DNA of 64,000 nt, taken from the NCBI GenBank assembly GCA_018350325.1, contig JAEVLN010000008.1, positions 124,001-188,000 of the forward strand. The letters are read 5' to 3'. The notes under the pieces were generated by a model. That model was not told the origin of the DNA. It searched no databases and was given only the letters and a program-made list of their open reading frames with translations. Positions 1 through 9,900 of the stretch are shown one piece after another. The stretch comes from Globodera rostochiensis (taxonomy: Eukaryota > Nematoda > Chromadorea > Rhabditida > Heteroderidae). Position 1 is the stretch's first letter; every line of letters begins with the position of its first letter. The translations under genes were made by a program, and so were the position numbers.

Positions 1-17
1 TTAAAATTAATATTTAC

Positions 18-173
18 TATATTTGTGTGTCTGAGGCGTTCTCGAATGTGCTTCAGGAAAAGTCCGTAGCGTTCGGCATCCGTCGACCCGGACGGCATTT
101 GAATGGCACGGAAGGACACGCGCGTGCCGGTGCTGGAGCGCCGCAAGGCAAAAAGGGGCAGCAAATGGGGAAG
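18..173 (-). CDS. Probable internal exon of an unidentified gene that continues beyond the left edge
   Basis: A GC-rich block in AT-rich surroundings reads openly on the minus strand as 52 codons (begins LPHLLPLFALRRSS, ends ERLRHTNI) and stops at a good donor (ATA|GTAAAT). The upstream acceptor is weak (TTCGGAG|CTTCC), and the plus strand is also open across the same bases, so strand is not certain. I do not recognise the family. If real, the next exon lies outside the window. It could instead be a chance GC-rich stretch. Confidence 0.35.
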
Positions 174-1655
174 CTCCGAAATTACATTTTAAATTATTTA
201 TTTAATGATTTTATTTTTCAAATGGTATTAAAAACAGTTAAAAATAGAAACCATGCGAATGTTTGTAGAGAAGAATAAAGCTGCTCCACGTCATTTGAAC
301 AATAAGTTGTGCCAGAGCTTGGCCAAGCATTTGTGGAGTTGGGCCCACGTTGGTGAGAAAGCGATTTTCTGAGTTTGTCGGGAAAATTATAAAAATTTCT
401 GATTTTAATACTTTTGATGGAAGCTGGAAGGCCATCGAGGAGGCAAGGAATGCGAAGCCGTTTACACCTTTTCACAAAAAAGAATTTATGCTTTGAATTT
501 AAAATGGAATCATTTAAAAGTTTTTCAAACTAATTAATTTGCTTTACATGCTCAAGGCAATACGAAATTCGGCTAATTCAGCACCGACAGCTGAATCAAC
601 CGTCAAAAACATGGCGACCAAATGTCGTTGGGCAATGTCGCAAAAACGAATATCGATGCTAAATTTGAAGAATATGTTTCGTTTAATTTGGTTTTTATAA
701 ACTTTTTGTTTAAAATTGTGTCGCAAATGAATTTTTTTAAAACCTCGCCGACGCATCGGAAGGACTAATGAGGCTAAGGTAAAAGCCGTAAATGGGCGAG
801 TGCTGTCCATTCCATTCGTCAATGGCATGTCTGGAATTTGGCAATTAAACTTCAATTACGATTTAAAAATAAATAATGAAAAGCTCAAAGTTGCTTCGTT
901 ATCCGAATAAAATTGTTAAGATACCTCAAATTTTGCCATTGTTGACTGCCCTGTGTGTATAAAGTGCCTTAAAGCGGTTACTTTTTTGCCAAGAAAATTC
1001 TCGCGATATTTTAATAAAATTAAAATTTTATTACATCAATTAACCAACCAATATTGAACTCATTAAGTCCATTAACATAGAGCAAAAAAGGCTGTTGCTT
1101 GTTGTTGTTGAATATGACATTTATGAGGAGAAGAATGAACCCAAACAAAATCATTGCATTCATTTATTCAATTCAGTAAAAGCCTCTCCCTCCTTTAGCA
1201 TACAAATTGATAAAAATATTGAAAACGTTTTTTAATTCTAAAATAAAATTATACTATTTTTAGGGTTTCAATCTCCATTTAACGTCTTCGGGTTTGGTTT
1301 AAGAACAGCATAAATTCACTCGCCATTTATCTTCAAAGCATTTTTCCCTCTGCAATGGCATTTGCCCTAAGGCAAGCGTTGACATTTCGGCGGCTTCTTT
1401 TTTGTCTCCCTGGGGATTTTTTTGTCACAATTGGATTTGGTGGCCAAATGGACTCGACTCTCAATTTGCAAAGCAATCAGATTTTGGCATGAAAATGCCG
1501 ATGAAATGGGCACACTTATTGACCTTGAGCAAAATTGAAGGCATTAAAGAAAAATGAATATAAAGAATTTATTGAATTTTGAATAGGTTTATTCGATTTA
1601 ATTTGTTCCAATTTCAATTAATGTTTTCGCATGATCGAATAATTTGGCACAATTT
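174..1655. other. AT-rich non-coding interval, no supported gene
   Basis: AT-rich sequence with scattered short ORFs. A 103-codon minus-strand ORF at 544-855 mixes two codon-like ends with a very AT-rich middle; removing the middle as an intron does not give a consistent frame. I see no RNA gene or repeat here. Confidence 0.5.
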
Positions 1656-1781
1656 TCAAATCAAATCTATTGAATGTTGGCATTGAAGTTGCCATCTGGT
1701 GAAGAAGAAGGCAATGTAAATGATGAGCAAGACGAACAGCAGCAGAAAGAGAAGCACCACAATGGAGGAGGAAATTGCCAT
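1656..1781 (-). CDS. Candidate 41-aa single-pass membrane micropeptide
   Basis: A 42-codon ORF begins at ATG 1781, one base after a TTCAG acceptor-like motif that could take a spliced leader. It encodes a short polar N-terminus (MAISSS), then about 23 uninterrupted hydrophobic residues (IVVLLFLLLFVLLIIYIAFF), then FTRWQLQCQHSIDLI and a stop. The N-out or tail-anchored topology resembles in outline the small SERCA-regulating micropeptides (sarcolamban/phospholamban type), but there is no sequence motif that proves this and the likeness may be only that of any short TM helix. It could also be a first exon that reads into its intron. Function unknown. Confidence 0.35.
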   Translation of the reverse strand: MAISSSIVVLLFLLLFVLLIIYIAFFFTRWQLQCQHSIDLI

Positions 1782-2557
1782 GCTGAACGATGGACGGATG
1801 ATGATGCTACAGTATTTACTGCACGTTCGAGAATGTACCGTATGATTACGCTTGAATAGGGACGACTAAAACATATTTTTTAACCATTAAATAGCTATTT
1901 AAATTTTAAATAAAAATTTAAGAAAGAAAAAAATATTTTTTAGGGGAATTGTTAACCATCTCACAGCGTGAAACCCCTTTTTTTGAATTGGTTGTAAATA
2001 AGCAAAAAGCGAAGTAAACGACGAACTCAGCTGGAAAGTGATGAAGTAATTTGTTAAGTGCATTTGTTCTTTTATTGAATAAAATTTAAGGTTATATAAA
2101 TATTAAAAAAATCCAAAATTTCGTTTGCTCTGATGTGACGCCGTAGGGCTACTTACTCTACTCCATTTCATTATGCCGTTTGGCAAATGCCCACTTTTTC
2201 CCTTTTCCAATGATTTTACATATTCATAAAAGGCTTCAAAATTACTGTATTAATTAACTTTTGGTGGCGCAGATCTCTCAACAAAGCAGAATTCTCAAAA
2301 AAAAACACTTATATTTCTGAATTCAAAATCGGCAAAATTTTTGCGCAATTTTTCTTGTTGAAAATTCATTGCAATTAATTAATTTTCTGACCTTTTCTAA
2401 GCAAGTTAATGTTTACGGCACCATTTTAGCTTTCGAATATATCCTCTAAATTATTTTGTGTGAAGGCTCAGATAACATAATTAATTGTTCATCTTATTAA
2501 TATGATAAACAAAAAATCATTTGCTTGAGGGCATCCCAAATTCATAAGTAACAGAAT

Positions 2558-2941
2558 TCAGCCAAAATGCAGCCAATTGCGAGCCGAAGTACGTCTTATG
2601 TTTATTTTGTGCTGTTGCTGGTTCCACGGCATCGGCAATAGCAGAGGAATTCCTCGCTTCACAGTCCTTCCGGAAAGCTGCAGGAAGCGGTGACCGCCGC
2701 CGGCAAAATCTGTGGGCATTTTTGTGCCATTGTTAATTTAAAGCTTTTAAAAATTGCAATAAATAAAAATGGATCTACAAAAAAGACCAAAAGCGTGACG
2801 TTTGGCCATATGTCGCACATTGAATGGGATCAACAACAGCACTTCATTCTCCTCGGACAAATCGCGCCGGACATCGCCAAAAACGGGGCCAATGCTGCAA
2901 AACAGAAGTACGAACTGAACAGCTGAGCCCCAAGACAGCAT
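2558..2941 (-). CDS. Candidate neuropeptide-like secreted precursor, two exons (101 aa)
   Basis: Model: complement join(2558..2709, 2788..2941). Exon 1 starts with a clear signal peptide (MLSWGSAVQFVLLFCSIGPVFG). Removing the 78-nt intron (donor G|GTCTTT, acceptor CCCACAG) keeps the frame and yields 101 residues carrying dibasic sites RR, KR, KR and RR. Possible processed pieces are HAFDFAGGGHRFLQLSGRTV, GIPLLLPMPW... and a final TSARNWLHFG. The protein ends exactly at Phe-Gly-stop, the form needed to make a C-terminal amide (WLHF-amide). Signal peptide, dibasic spacing and terminal Gly are what known neuropeptide precursors show; I do not recognise these peptides from any named nlp or flp family. 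The donor is weak, so the exon join is the main doubt. Confidence 0.4.
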
Positions 2942-3485
2942 TTTTGAATTCAAAAATCTAAATTTGGAATGCCATAATTGAAATTTAAACAACTTTTGAA
3001 TAAAAAAGTTAAAAGAAAATGCACAAATAATCCATTATTTTAAGGACACTAGACATCTATCAGCGCCGTTTTGCAGAAAAATTGAGCAAAAATGCATTTA
3101 ATTTTTATTGATGGTTAGTGCTGCTGACAAACGACCCCCCCCCCACCCCCGCCCCCCCCCATGGGAGTTCTGTGGGATGGTCATCAATAATTAAAGCGGG
3201 TAAATGCATTTGAGCAGAAATGCCAAAAGTTTGCGGTGTGCCAATTCCATTATTCATTTTCAATATAAATTATTTTTCACAAGGCGTCATGCATTTGCTT
3301 TATTGAACCGAGACAAAAGACTTTGTGGGCAGAAAAAAATGGGATTTTCTTAAGTTGAAAAGAAAATTAAAACTTTAATACACACAAAAAAATCAAATTT
3401 GTTCATTGAAAAAAGTAATTCCAATTTACAAAGATGCAAAATTTGTACTAAATCAAAACAAATCACACCCAAAAATGTCTTCGGA

Positions 3486-3809
3486 TCATTCGTGATCGAA
3501 TTGCGTTCCCCCGCGGCGATGCTGTGTGATCACGTAAACGTCGTTTGGCTCCGCCGCTTCCTTCTCCATACCGTACTCCTCGGCGGTGTCACCCATACCG
3601 TAGTCCTCTCCGCTGAACAAAGTCGTTAATAGTGTTAGCTGTGCGCGTTTTGCCGGTGGCAGTAGAAGAACCGCTTCCACTTTGTCATCCTCACTGGTAC
3701 CCTCGGGCAACACCGTGCGTTTTCCACCGGCAACTTGCATCATAAAGTACACCGCGGTTACGGTCAGAAGCCCCATCATGAGTACGGTAGCGGCAGCCGA
3801 GAATTGCAT
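3486..3809 (-). CDS. Small membrane-anchored or secreted protein, 107 aa, unknown
   Basis: An uninterrupted ORF starts with a hydrophobic signal-anchor (residues about 4-27, AAATVLMMGLLTVTAVYFMM), followed by a hydrophilic, acidic domain with a KR pair (PPAKR, residues 51-55), a Tyr/Glu-rich stretch (GEDYGMGDTAEEYGME) and a short basic end (HRRGGTQFDHE). Its GC content is well above its flanks, supporting coding use. A poly-G tract lies just 5' of the ATG. No intron is needed and I do not recognise a family. It could be a type II/III membrane protein or, if the first segment is cleaved, a secreted peptide. Confidence 0.5.
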   Translation of the reverse strand: MQFSAAATVLMMGLLTVTAVYFMMQVAGGKRTVLPEGTSEDDKVEAVLLLPPAKRAQLTLLTTLFSGEDYGMGDTAEEYGMEKEAAEPNDVYVITQHRRGGTQFDHE

Positions 3810-4542
3810 AATGGCACGGCCGGGGGGGGGGATTCAAATGCTATGAATTTTCGTAAATCGAATTTTGGTAAAATGTCCAAGCGAATGAATTTTAATGTTT
3901 TTGTCCATTTTATATGTGTGGCGAATAAGGCAATTCCCTAAAGTTATTCCGTCCGATTGCGCCAATTTTGCTTTTATTGGATGTTTGTGGAAAATTGTGC
4001 AAAACGAACCGTGCCACGTTAGGCAATTTGTTTCAAATAATATTAAAACCAACAAAAAAGAGAACCCTAAAAGATTAACTCTTATAAATAAATAAAAGAT
4101 ATTTGGAACATTTAAAAGCTCATTTCTAAAGTTTCTCAATAAAAAACAATGTAAAAATGATTCATTAGGGGGGGGGGGGGCATTTATATGCTCTAAAGGT
4201 CAAAATTGCGCATTATTCTTGCAAAATACTCAACAACTTAATTATTCATTTCCAGATGTTTTGAATTTTTAGCAAAATGGAGAAGTCGAATTTTTGGGGT
4301 GCATTTTATGCACAAAATAGGAAGGTTGTGGGGGGGGGGGGGCTTTTGAGATGAATTTTTGGGAAAATTAAAAGACACGAAATTTGACGCAAAAGACCAC
4401 TTTAGGGATAGATTTTTTGGTAAATTTTTTCTTACGCCTAAAAAGATCATTTATATGAACGAAATTGTATTTGCCGAATGGATTGGCGGGGGCAAGATTG
4501 AATTAAAAAAATGACAAAAAATGGACAGAAAACTCGCGACAT
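3810..4542. other. Non-coding, with poly-G tracts
   Basis: AT-rich spacer holding G homopolymers near 4169-4180 and 4331-4342. No coding exon or RNA gene was seen. Confidence 0.5.
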
Positions 4543-4650
4543 TCAAACATCGTTGACCAGACACAGTTCAAAGGGTACGGTAATCAAACGCAACGAGTAC
4601 GGTATTTTGGCATCATCCGGCACACTATCGCTGAACGCCAACGGATGAGC
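4543..4650 (-). CDS. Candidate terminal exon (kettin 3' end or a separate gene)
   Basis: A TTTCAG acceptor opens this 108-nt exon. Read in phase 0 it gives 35 codons (AHPLAFSDSVPDDAKIPY... to LCLVNDV-stop). Read in the phase left by the last kettin Ig exon (phase 1, 5091 donor) it instead ends quickly as GSSVGVQR-stop at 4625. Either would be a proper end: the second would close kettin directly after its last Ig domain; the first would be the tail of another transcript. Transcript data would decide. Confidence 0.35.
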   Translation of the reverse strand, partial: AHPLAFSDSVPDDAKIPYSLRLITVPFELCLVNDV

Positions 4651-4744
4651 CTGAAATCTGCGGCCTATTCGTGACTAGAGGCGAACTGAACAAAAACATT
4701 TCTGGACCTAAATGAAAAAGAAAACAAATTCAATTGGAAATGGC

Positions 4745-4762
4745 GGGGGGGGGGGGGGGGGG
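4745..4762 (+). repeat. 18-nt poly-G tract
   Basis: An uninterrupted run of 18 G residues, one of many long G or C homopolymers in introns and spacers of this window. Confidence 0.9.
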
Positions 4763-5090
4763 AAATAAAGCTAAATTTCATATTGGGGGTGACAATTGAG
4801 CAAAATGCGGCACAGGGTGCATATGTTAGGGGGCGGCTTTGGGAAAGTCAGTCACTTCAACAGACGGAAAGAATGGCTTTTCGGGGAAAGAATGGCTTTT
4901 CGGGGAATACAGTAAGCAATGTTGAATGGATTAGAGTACGGTAGCGAGTGGATCAATGGAAAGGATGAACAGATTAGAGAAAAACAAATTTGGGAACTCT
5001 GTGGCGGCACTCTGTGTGTGTGTTTGTTTAGTTTAAGGCACTGGTCATTCTGGCAATGTCTCTCTTCCTCCTCAGTTTTTGCTGTCTCCG

Positions 5091-6975
5091 TTTACCTACC
5101 CGCCACGCTCAGCTTGGCCTCCGACTGTGCCACGCCGTGCTGATTGCGCACCTAAGCAAGCAAAATGTAAAATTAAAAATGAATTAAAATTGCATAAATT
5201 AACAAAGATCGCCTACCTGCACTGTGTAAGTGCCCGCATTTGCCGGTGTCACCTTTTTGACCTCCAGCGACACTTTGTTGCCTTCCTGAGTGATCTAAAA
5301 AAAGAGAGCGTTTAATTTGGACTGATTATTAAACAAAAATTAAAGTCCCACCAAATGGAAGCCTCCGGCGCTGATCTGTTTCCCGTTGACCAGCCATTGT
5401 ACGGTTGGTGCCGGATTTCCATCAATTTCCACCGAGAATTTGATGTTCTCACCTTCAATAATTAATTAAGTAAATTTGAATTCCAAAAATTAAAAAAATT
5501 TCAAATTTCTTACCCTGCCTGGCGTTGATACTGTTTAGTTTAGTCACAAACTCGGGCGCTTTAGTGGCAAATGCGGCTTGTCCAAATTTTCCTGGCCCAG
5601 TGATTTGGCCAGGGTATGCGCCGGGCTTGCCGGCAATCACACGACCGGCGGACGCTAAATTTTTGTAAAAATTTTCGGTCATTTTTTCGATAACACAAAA
5701 ATAAACCCACGTTGCAGCACCAAATTGGCCACTGATTGGGCCTTGCCCACGGGGTTGACCGCCTCGCATTTGTACTCCGCCACGTCTTCGTTCATCAGAC
5801 CGCTGATGCGCAGCCAAGCCTGGCCTTCAGCATGGCCAAAGTCCACCCTGTCGTTGGTCTTCACCGGCTCGTTGTTGCGCCACCAGCGAATGGTCGGTTC
5901 TGCATTGAATTTGTATTACTTAATAAAGTCTCTATGTTTCCTAATCGGCAAAAATTTCGGCACAGTTTGATAGCGGCACTTTCTAAGTTAACGAAAAAAA
6001 GAGTTTCCTTGAAACCCAAAAGGGTGCGCGAAAAGTCAACGATTTTTGAGATTGAGAATTACTCCGGCTTTTCGATCAGAATCAGATCTCCACTCACCCG
6101 GCTCGCCGCTGTACTTGGCACGGAACTCGGCATTGGCGCCCTCTTGGCCAATCACCGGCTTGATGGGCTCAGCGAAACGCGGCGCCTCCTGCTTGGGGCC
6201 CCGTTCCGCTTCGGCGCCGGTCTTGGTCAGCACAATGTTCAGCCGTGACTTACAGCGGACTTCGCCCGCCGGGTTCTTTGCCACACATTCGTATACTCCC
6301 GCATCGGGTGGCACAATGTCCACAATGCTCAACGAAGTCTCGGCATCCGAATCGGTCTTTAAAAATATGATCAAGACTTTGAGAACCAGAAAAGTTCAAA
6401 AACAAATTGGTCAGAGTTCGGGTAGTTCAACCAACCTGTTGATATCGTTCCATGTTCGGCAGCTGTTTACCCTCTTTGAACCAAGTGACGGTGGGCCGCG
6501 GTGTGCCAGTGATAGAGCAGCTCAGCTTCGCGGTCTGTCCTTGTTGAACTCGTTGGTCCTGCACGCGTTGTCCGAACTGCGGTGCCACGCCGCGGTCGGG
6601 CACCGCGCTGACGGCAAGTGACGCATTTGACTCGCACTGGCCCGCAACGTTCTCCAAACGCACGGTGTAATCGCCAGCATGCGCACCCTTGAGCTTACTC
6701 AAGATCAGGTTAGACTCGCCAGGCGATGTCCGAATCTGAGAAAAAAATGTAAAATACATATTTATTTATTAATTTAAAATATATTAATTAAGTTGGAGGT
6801 ACGGTACTTGAGTGTCAAATGCGGACCGCAAATGTTTGCCGTTGTGGAACCATTTGGCGGTGACTGGTTCGTCGCCTGAGTAAGTGATGGAAAAGGTAGC
6901 AGAACGTCCGATTTCGGCCTGGACAGGCTTCAAATTCTGCGAAATTGTCGGTGCCGTCTTTGCTGACGGCATAAG
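5091..6975 (-). other. ketn-1: Kettin C-terminal four tandem Ig domains
   Basis: Four Ig domains follow one another with almost no linker: APTISQNLKPVQAEIG..., APQFGQRVQDQRVQQG..., APRFAEPIKPVIGQEG... and APEFVTKLNSINARQG..., the last closing with VRNQHGVAQSEAKLSVAG. The core Trp is kept in each (AKWFHNG, VTWFKEG, IRWWRNN, VQWLVNG). A tandem block of four linker-free Ig domains at the C-terminus agrees with the known kettin layout. Confidence 0.75.
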
Positions 6976-9900
6976 TTTGGTGGGTTGGGGCTGAAATTTT
7001 CAGGAAATTGAATAATCGTGAGTTAAAATTAAAAACAAAAAATTAAGCACGAGAACAGAAATAAGCAAAGAAGCAAAGCACACTCTCGATTGTAGCTGAA
7101 GTCCCTGCTGCTTTTGAATTGTCGCCTGAGGCGGTGAAGCCTGCTTTTGAATTGTCGCCTGAGGCGGTGAAGCCTGCTTTTGAATTGACGCCTGAGGCGG
7201 TGAAGCCTGCTTTTGAGTTATTGCTTGAGGTATTGAAGCCTGCTTTTGAATTGTCGCCTGAGGCGGTGAAGCCTGCTTTTGAGTTATTGCTTGAGGCTGT
7301 GAAGCATGCTTAGTCGGTGCTTGCAGGGGTAAAGCCTGCAGATTCGAATGTTGTGCAGAAGACAGTGCTTTTGGTGGAAGTTCCTTAACAAACTAAAGAA
7401 TGCCCACACATCATAACAAAAATTGATATTATTTGTTAATTTCAAAAAAAACAAATCAAATAAAGCAGAAAACAAAAAAGCACACTTCAACGCACCTTAC
7501 TCGGCACAGAGCTTCGTTCAAACTCCCTGGAAAAATAAAGAACATAAAACAATTATAAAAAATTTCAATTACTAAAAAAAAATATGATATAAACGATCAG
7601 TAAAACGCACTCTTTGACCACCGGAGGAATGTCTTTGAGCTGTTTGTCGGCGCCCTCCACCTTGCCTGGCTCGTGCAGCTTCACCTCCTTCGGTTTGAAC
7701 TGCTGCTTAATCTGCACTTGGTCCTTGTGCGCTACCTTAAGCCGAAAAAATTAGAAATTCAAAACAAATTTTCTCTAAAATTAAAAAGGTCCGTACAAAA
7801 GGCTCCTGCTCAATGGGAGGGCCCTGTTTGACGGAGGCCATCTTCGCACGGTCCTCCTCAATGGTCACGTGCTCCACCGGCGGCGCCTCCGTGGCCGGCT
7901 TCGGCTTCGCCGTCTTCAGCTTCACCTGGTCACGGTGCGGAATGCTCGGCTCCCGCTCAAGCTCCGGACCTTGCGTAGCCCTGAATTGCGCAATGAATTC
8001 CCCCAGAGCAAAATAATGGAAAAGTTAAGATTTATATATTCAGGCGTTATCCTAAACCCGTATAAAAAACTCACTTTCCAACCGGCTCGCCCAGCTTCAC
8101 CTCGCCACTGGCCCAGTCCGGCAACGGTTCCGCCTCCTTTTTGGCCTCTTTCTCCGTCAACTCGCGCAGCTTGACCGTCTCCATCTTTTCATGCACCGGC
8201 TGATACCTGGACACCTCGCCGGCCTTCAGCTGCACCGGCTCCAACTCGAGTCCAGGGAACTCTTTTTGCGTCTTTTCCACCTGAATTTTATTTTTAAAAT
8301 ATTAAAAATAATAATTAGAATTAGATAAACCATACAATTTAAATGATTCTTGAAAACAACAAACAATTTCTATTTCAAAACACACATATGCCAGTTTGTT
8401 GTAGTACTGCTCGTCCTTGGTCCGTGTGAACTTCTGCACCAACTCCTCCGTCTCCAGTTGCTCTATGGGCGCCTTTTGCAGCTCCACCTTGGCCAGTTTG
8501 TGCACGTCCCCCTTGGGCGCCTTCTCGAACACTTCGCCGAGTTGGCCGAGCGTGTCGCGTTGCCACTGCACTGCGCGGTTCTGCAGCTCGTCCACCGTCT
8601 TCAGCTTGGCCTCGCGCAGTTTGTGCTGTCGGAAGTCCTGTGGCGGGGAACATTCCAAATTATTTATTTTCTTGAATTTTCACGCTTTTTTGAAAATTCG
8701 AATTTCTGTCTGGAATTGCATTCCCCGACCACCTGATGTTGGAACACGTCCAAGCTGGCCTTGGACTGCACTTCGCCTTCCGTGTTCCGCGCGATCGCCT
8801 CAATGGTGCCGGCGTCGCTGATCCGCGCATGACTGATGGTCAGATAGTGAACGCCGTCGTAGTTCAACTTGCAGCGATGACCCTGCCAAAGTTGCATTTT
8901 TTTTTTTGGATTTCGAAGGTTTGGTAAATAACGATCCCTCGAGTCGGGTAAAATTCCAGTTTACAGATGAGTTAAATCTCGGTAAGAAATTTCTGATCGG
9001 GATTTGAATAAAACAGATTAGAATGTCACTCACATGCAGCGCCTGATGTCCGTTGACGTACCAGATCACTTTTGGCCTCGGGTTTCCTTCCACGGCACAT
9101 TCGAAGCGTGCCGGCATGTTCTCCTCCACCTGCGCGTTTCGTGGCAAAATCAGGAACTGCGGCTTCTGCTTCTGGCGTGCCGGTTGTGGGCCCGCTTCTG
9201 CGTGATACACATTTTTGCGTACGTCCTTCACGCGAAGGCCTTTAAACAATATTTAAAAATAATAATAATTTGGCCATCAAATTATTTCCTTACTGACCTT
9301 GTGGAATCTGCGGCGTTGTCAGCACGTGCTGTTTGCCTGAGCAAGCCAGCTTGCCGGTCAACATTGCCTAGGGGGGTAAGACAATTTTTGTTTGACTTAA
9401 ACAACCCTTGGTCGAGAAAAAAAGGTCCTATATGGGTAGAACAAATTGACTGTACCTGCCCAAACTGATTGGTGGCCACGCACGCGTACTCGCCAGTGTC
9501 ATCCGGCAGCGCGTACAAAAGGTCCAGGCAGCAGTAGCCCGAGTCCAACGTGTTACGGAAACGTGCACCTAAAACAATTTTAAAATTTAATAAATTATTC
9601 GAAAAATGAAAGAACGGACTGACCAATGTCCACCGGTTTGGTATTCTTGTACCACTCCACCTTCATGTACGGGTCGTTGATCGGCGCCAGCTGAGTCTCG
9701 AATCTGCAGAAGTCGCCCTCCTCCACGCCGATGTTGTTCAGCTCAGCTTTGAACACGGGCGCTTGTTGGGCTCCTAAAATTTGTTAAAATTGAAGATTTA
9801 AAATGTTCAATAAAATGAAGACGAATTGCCTGGCTGCCAAGCGTCCTCCGCCGTCAGAGCGAGTTGAGCCTTCGTGAACTGGCGCAGATGGTGTTCCAGG

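Noticed and set aside
218..855. Several minus ORFs of 65-103 codons near the left end
   Set aside because: AT-rich, no consistent intron phases and no family features.
7119..7313. Plus ORF of PEAVKPAFELS repeats, at first sight a repeat protein
   Set aside because: Antisense of the ASPPQATIQKQ kettin repeat; the minus frame is flanked by splice sites and fits the gene.
7609..8658. Separate gene for the coiled, charged stretch downstream of Ig29
   Set aside because: Splice phases connect it on both sides to kettin Ig exons, so it is an internal linker.
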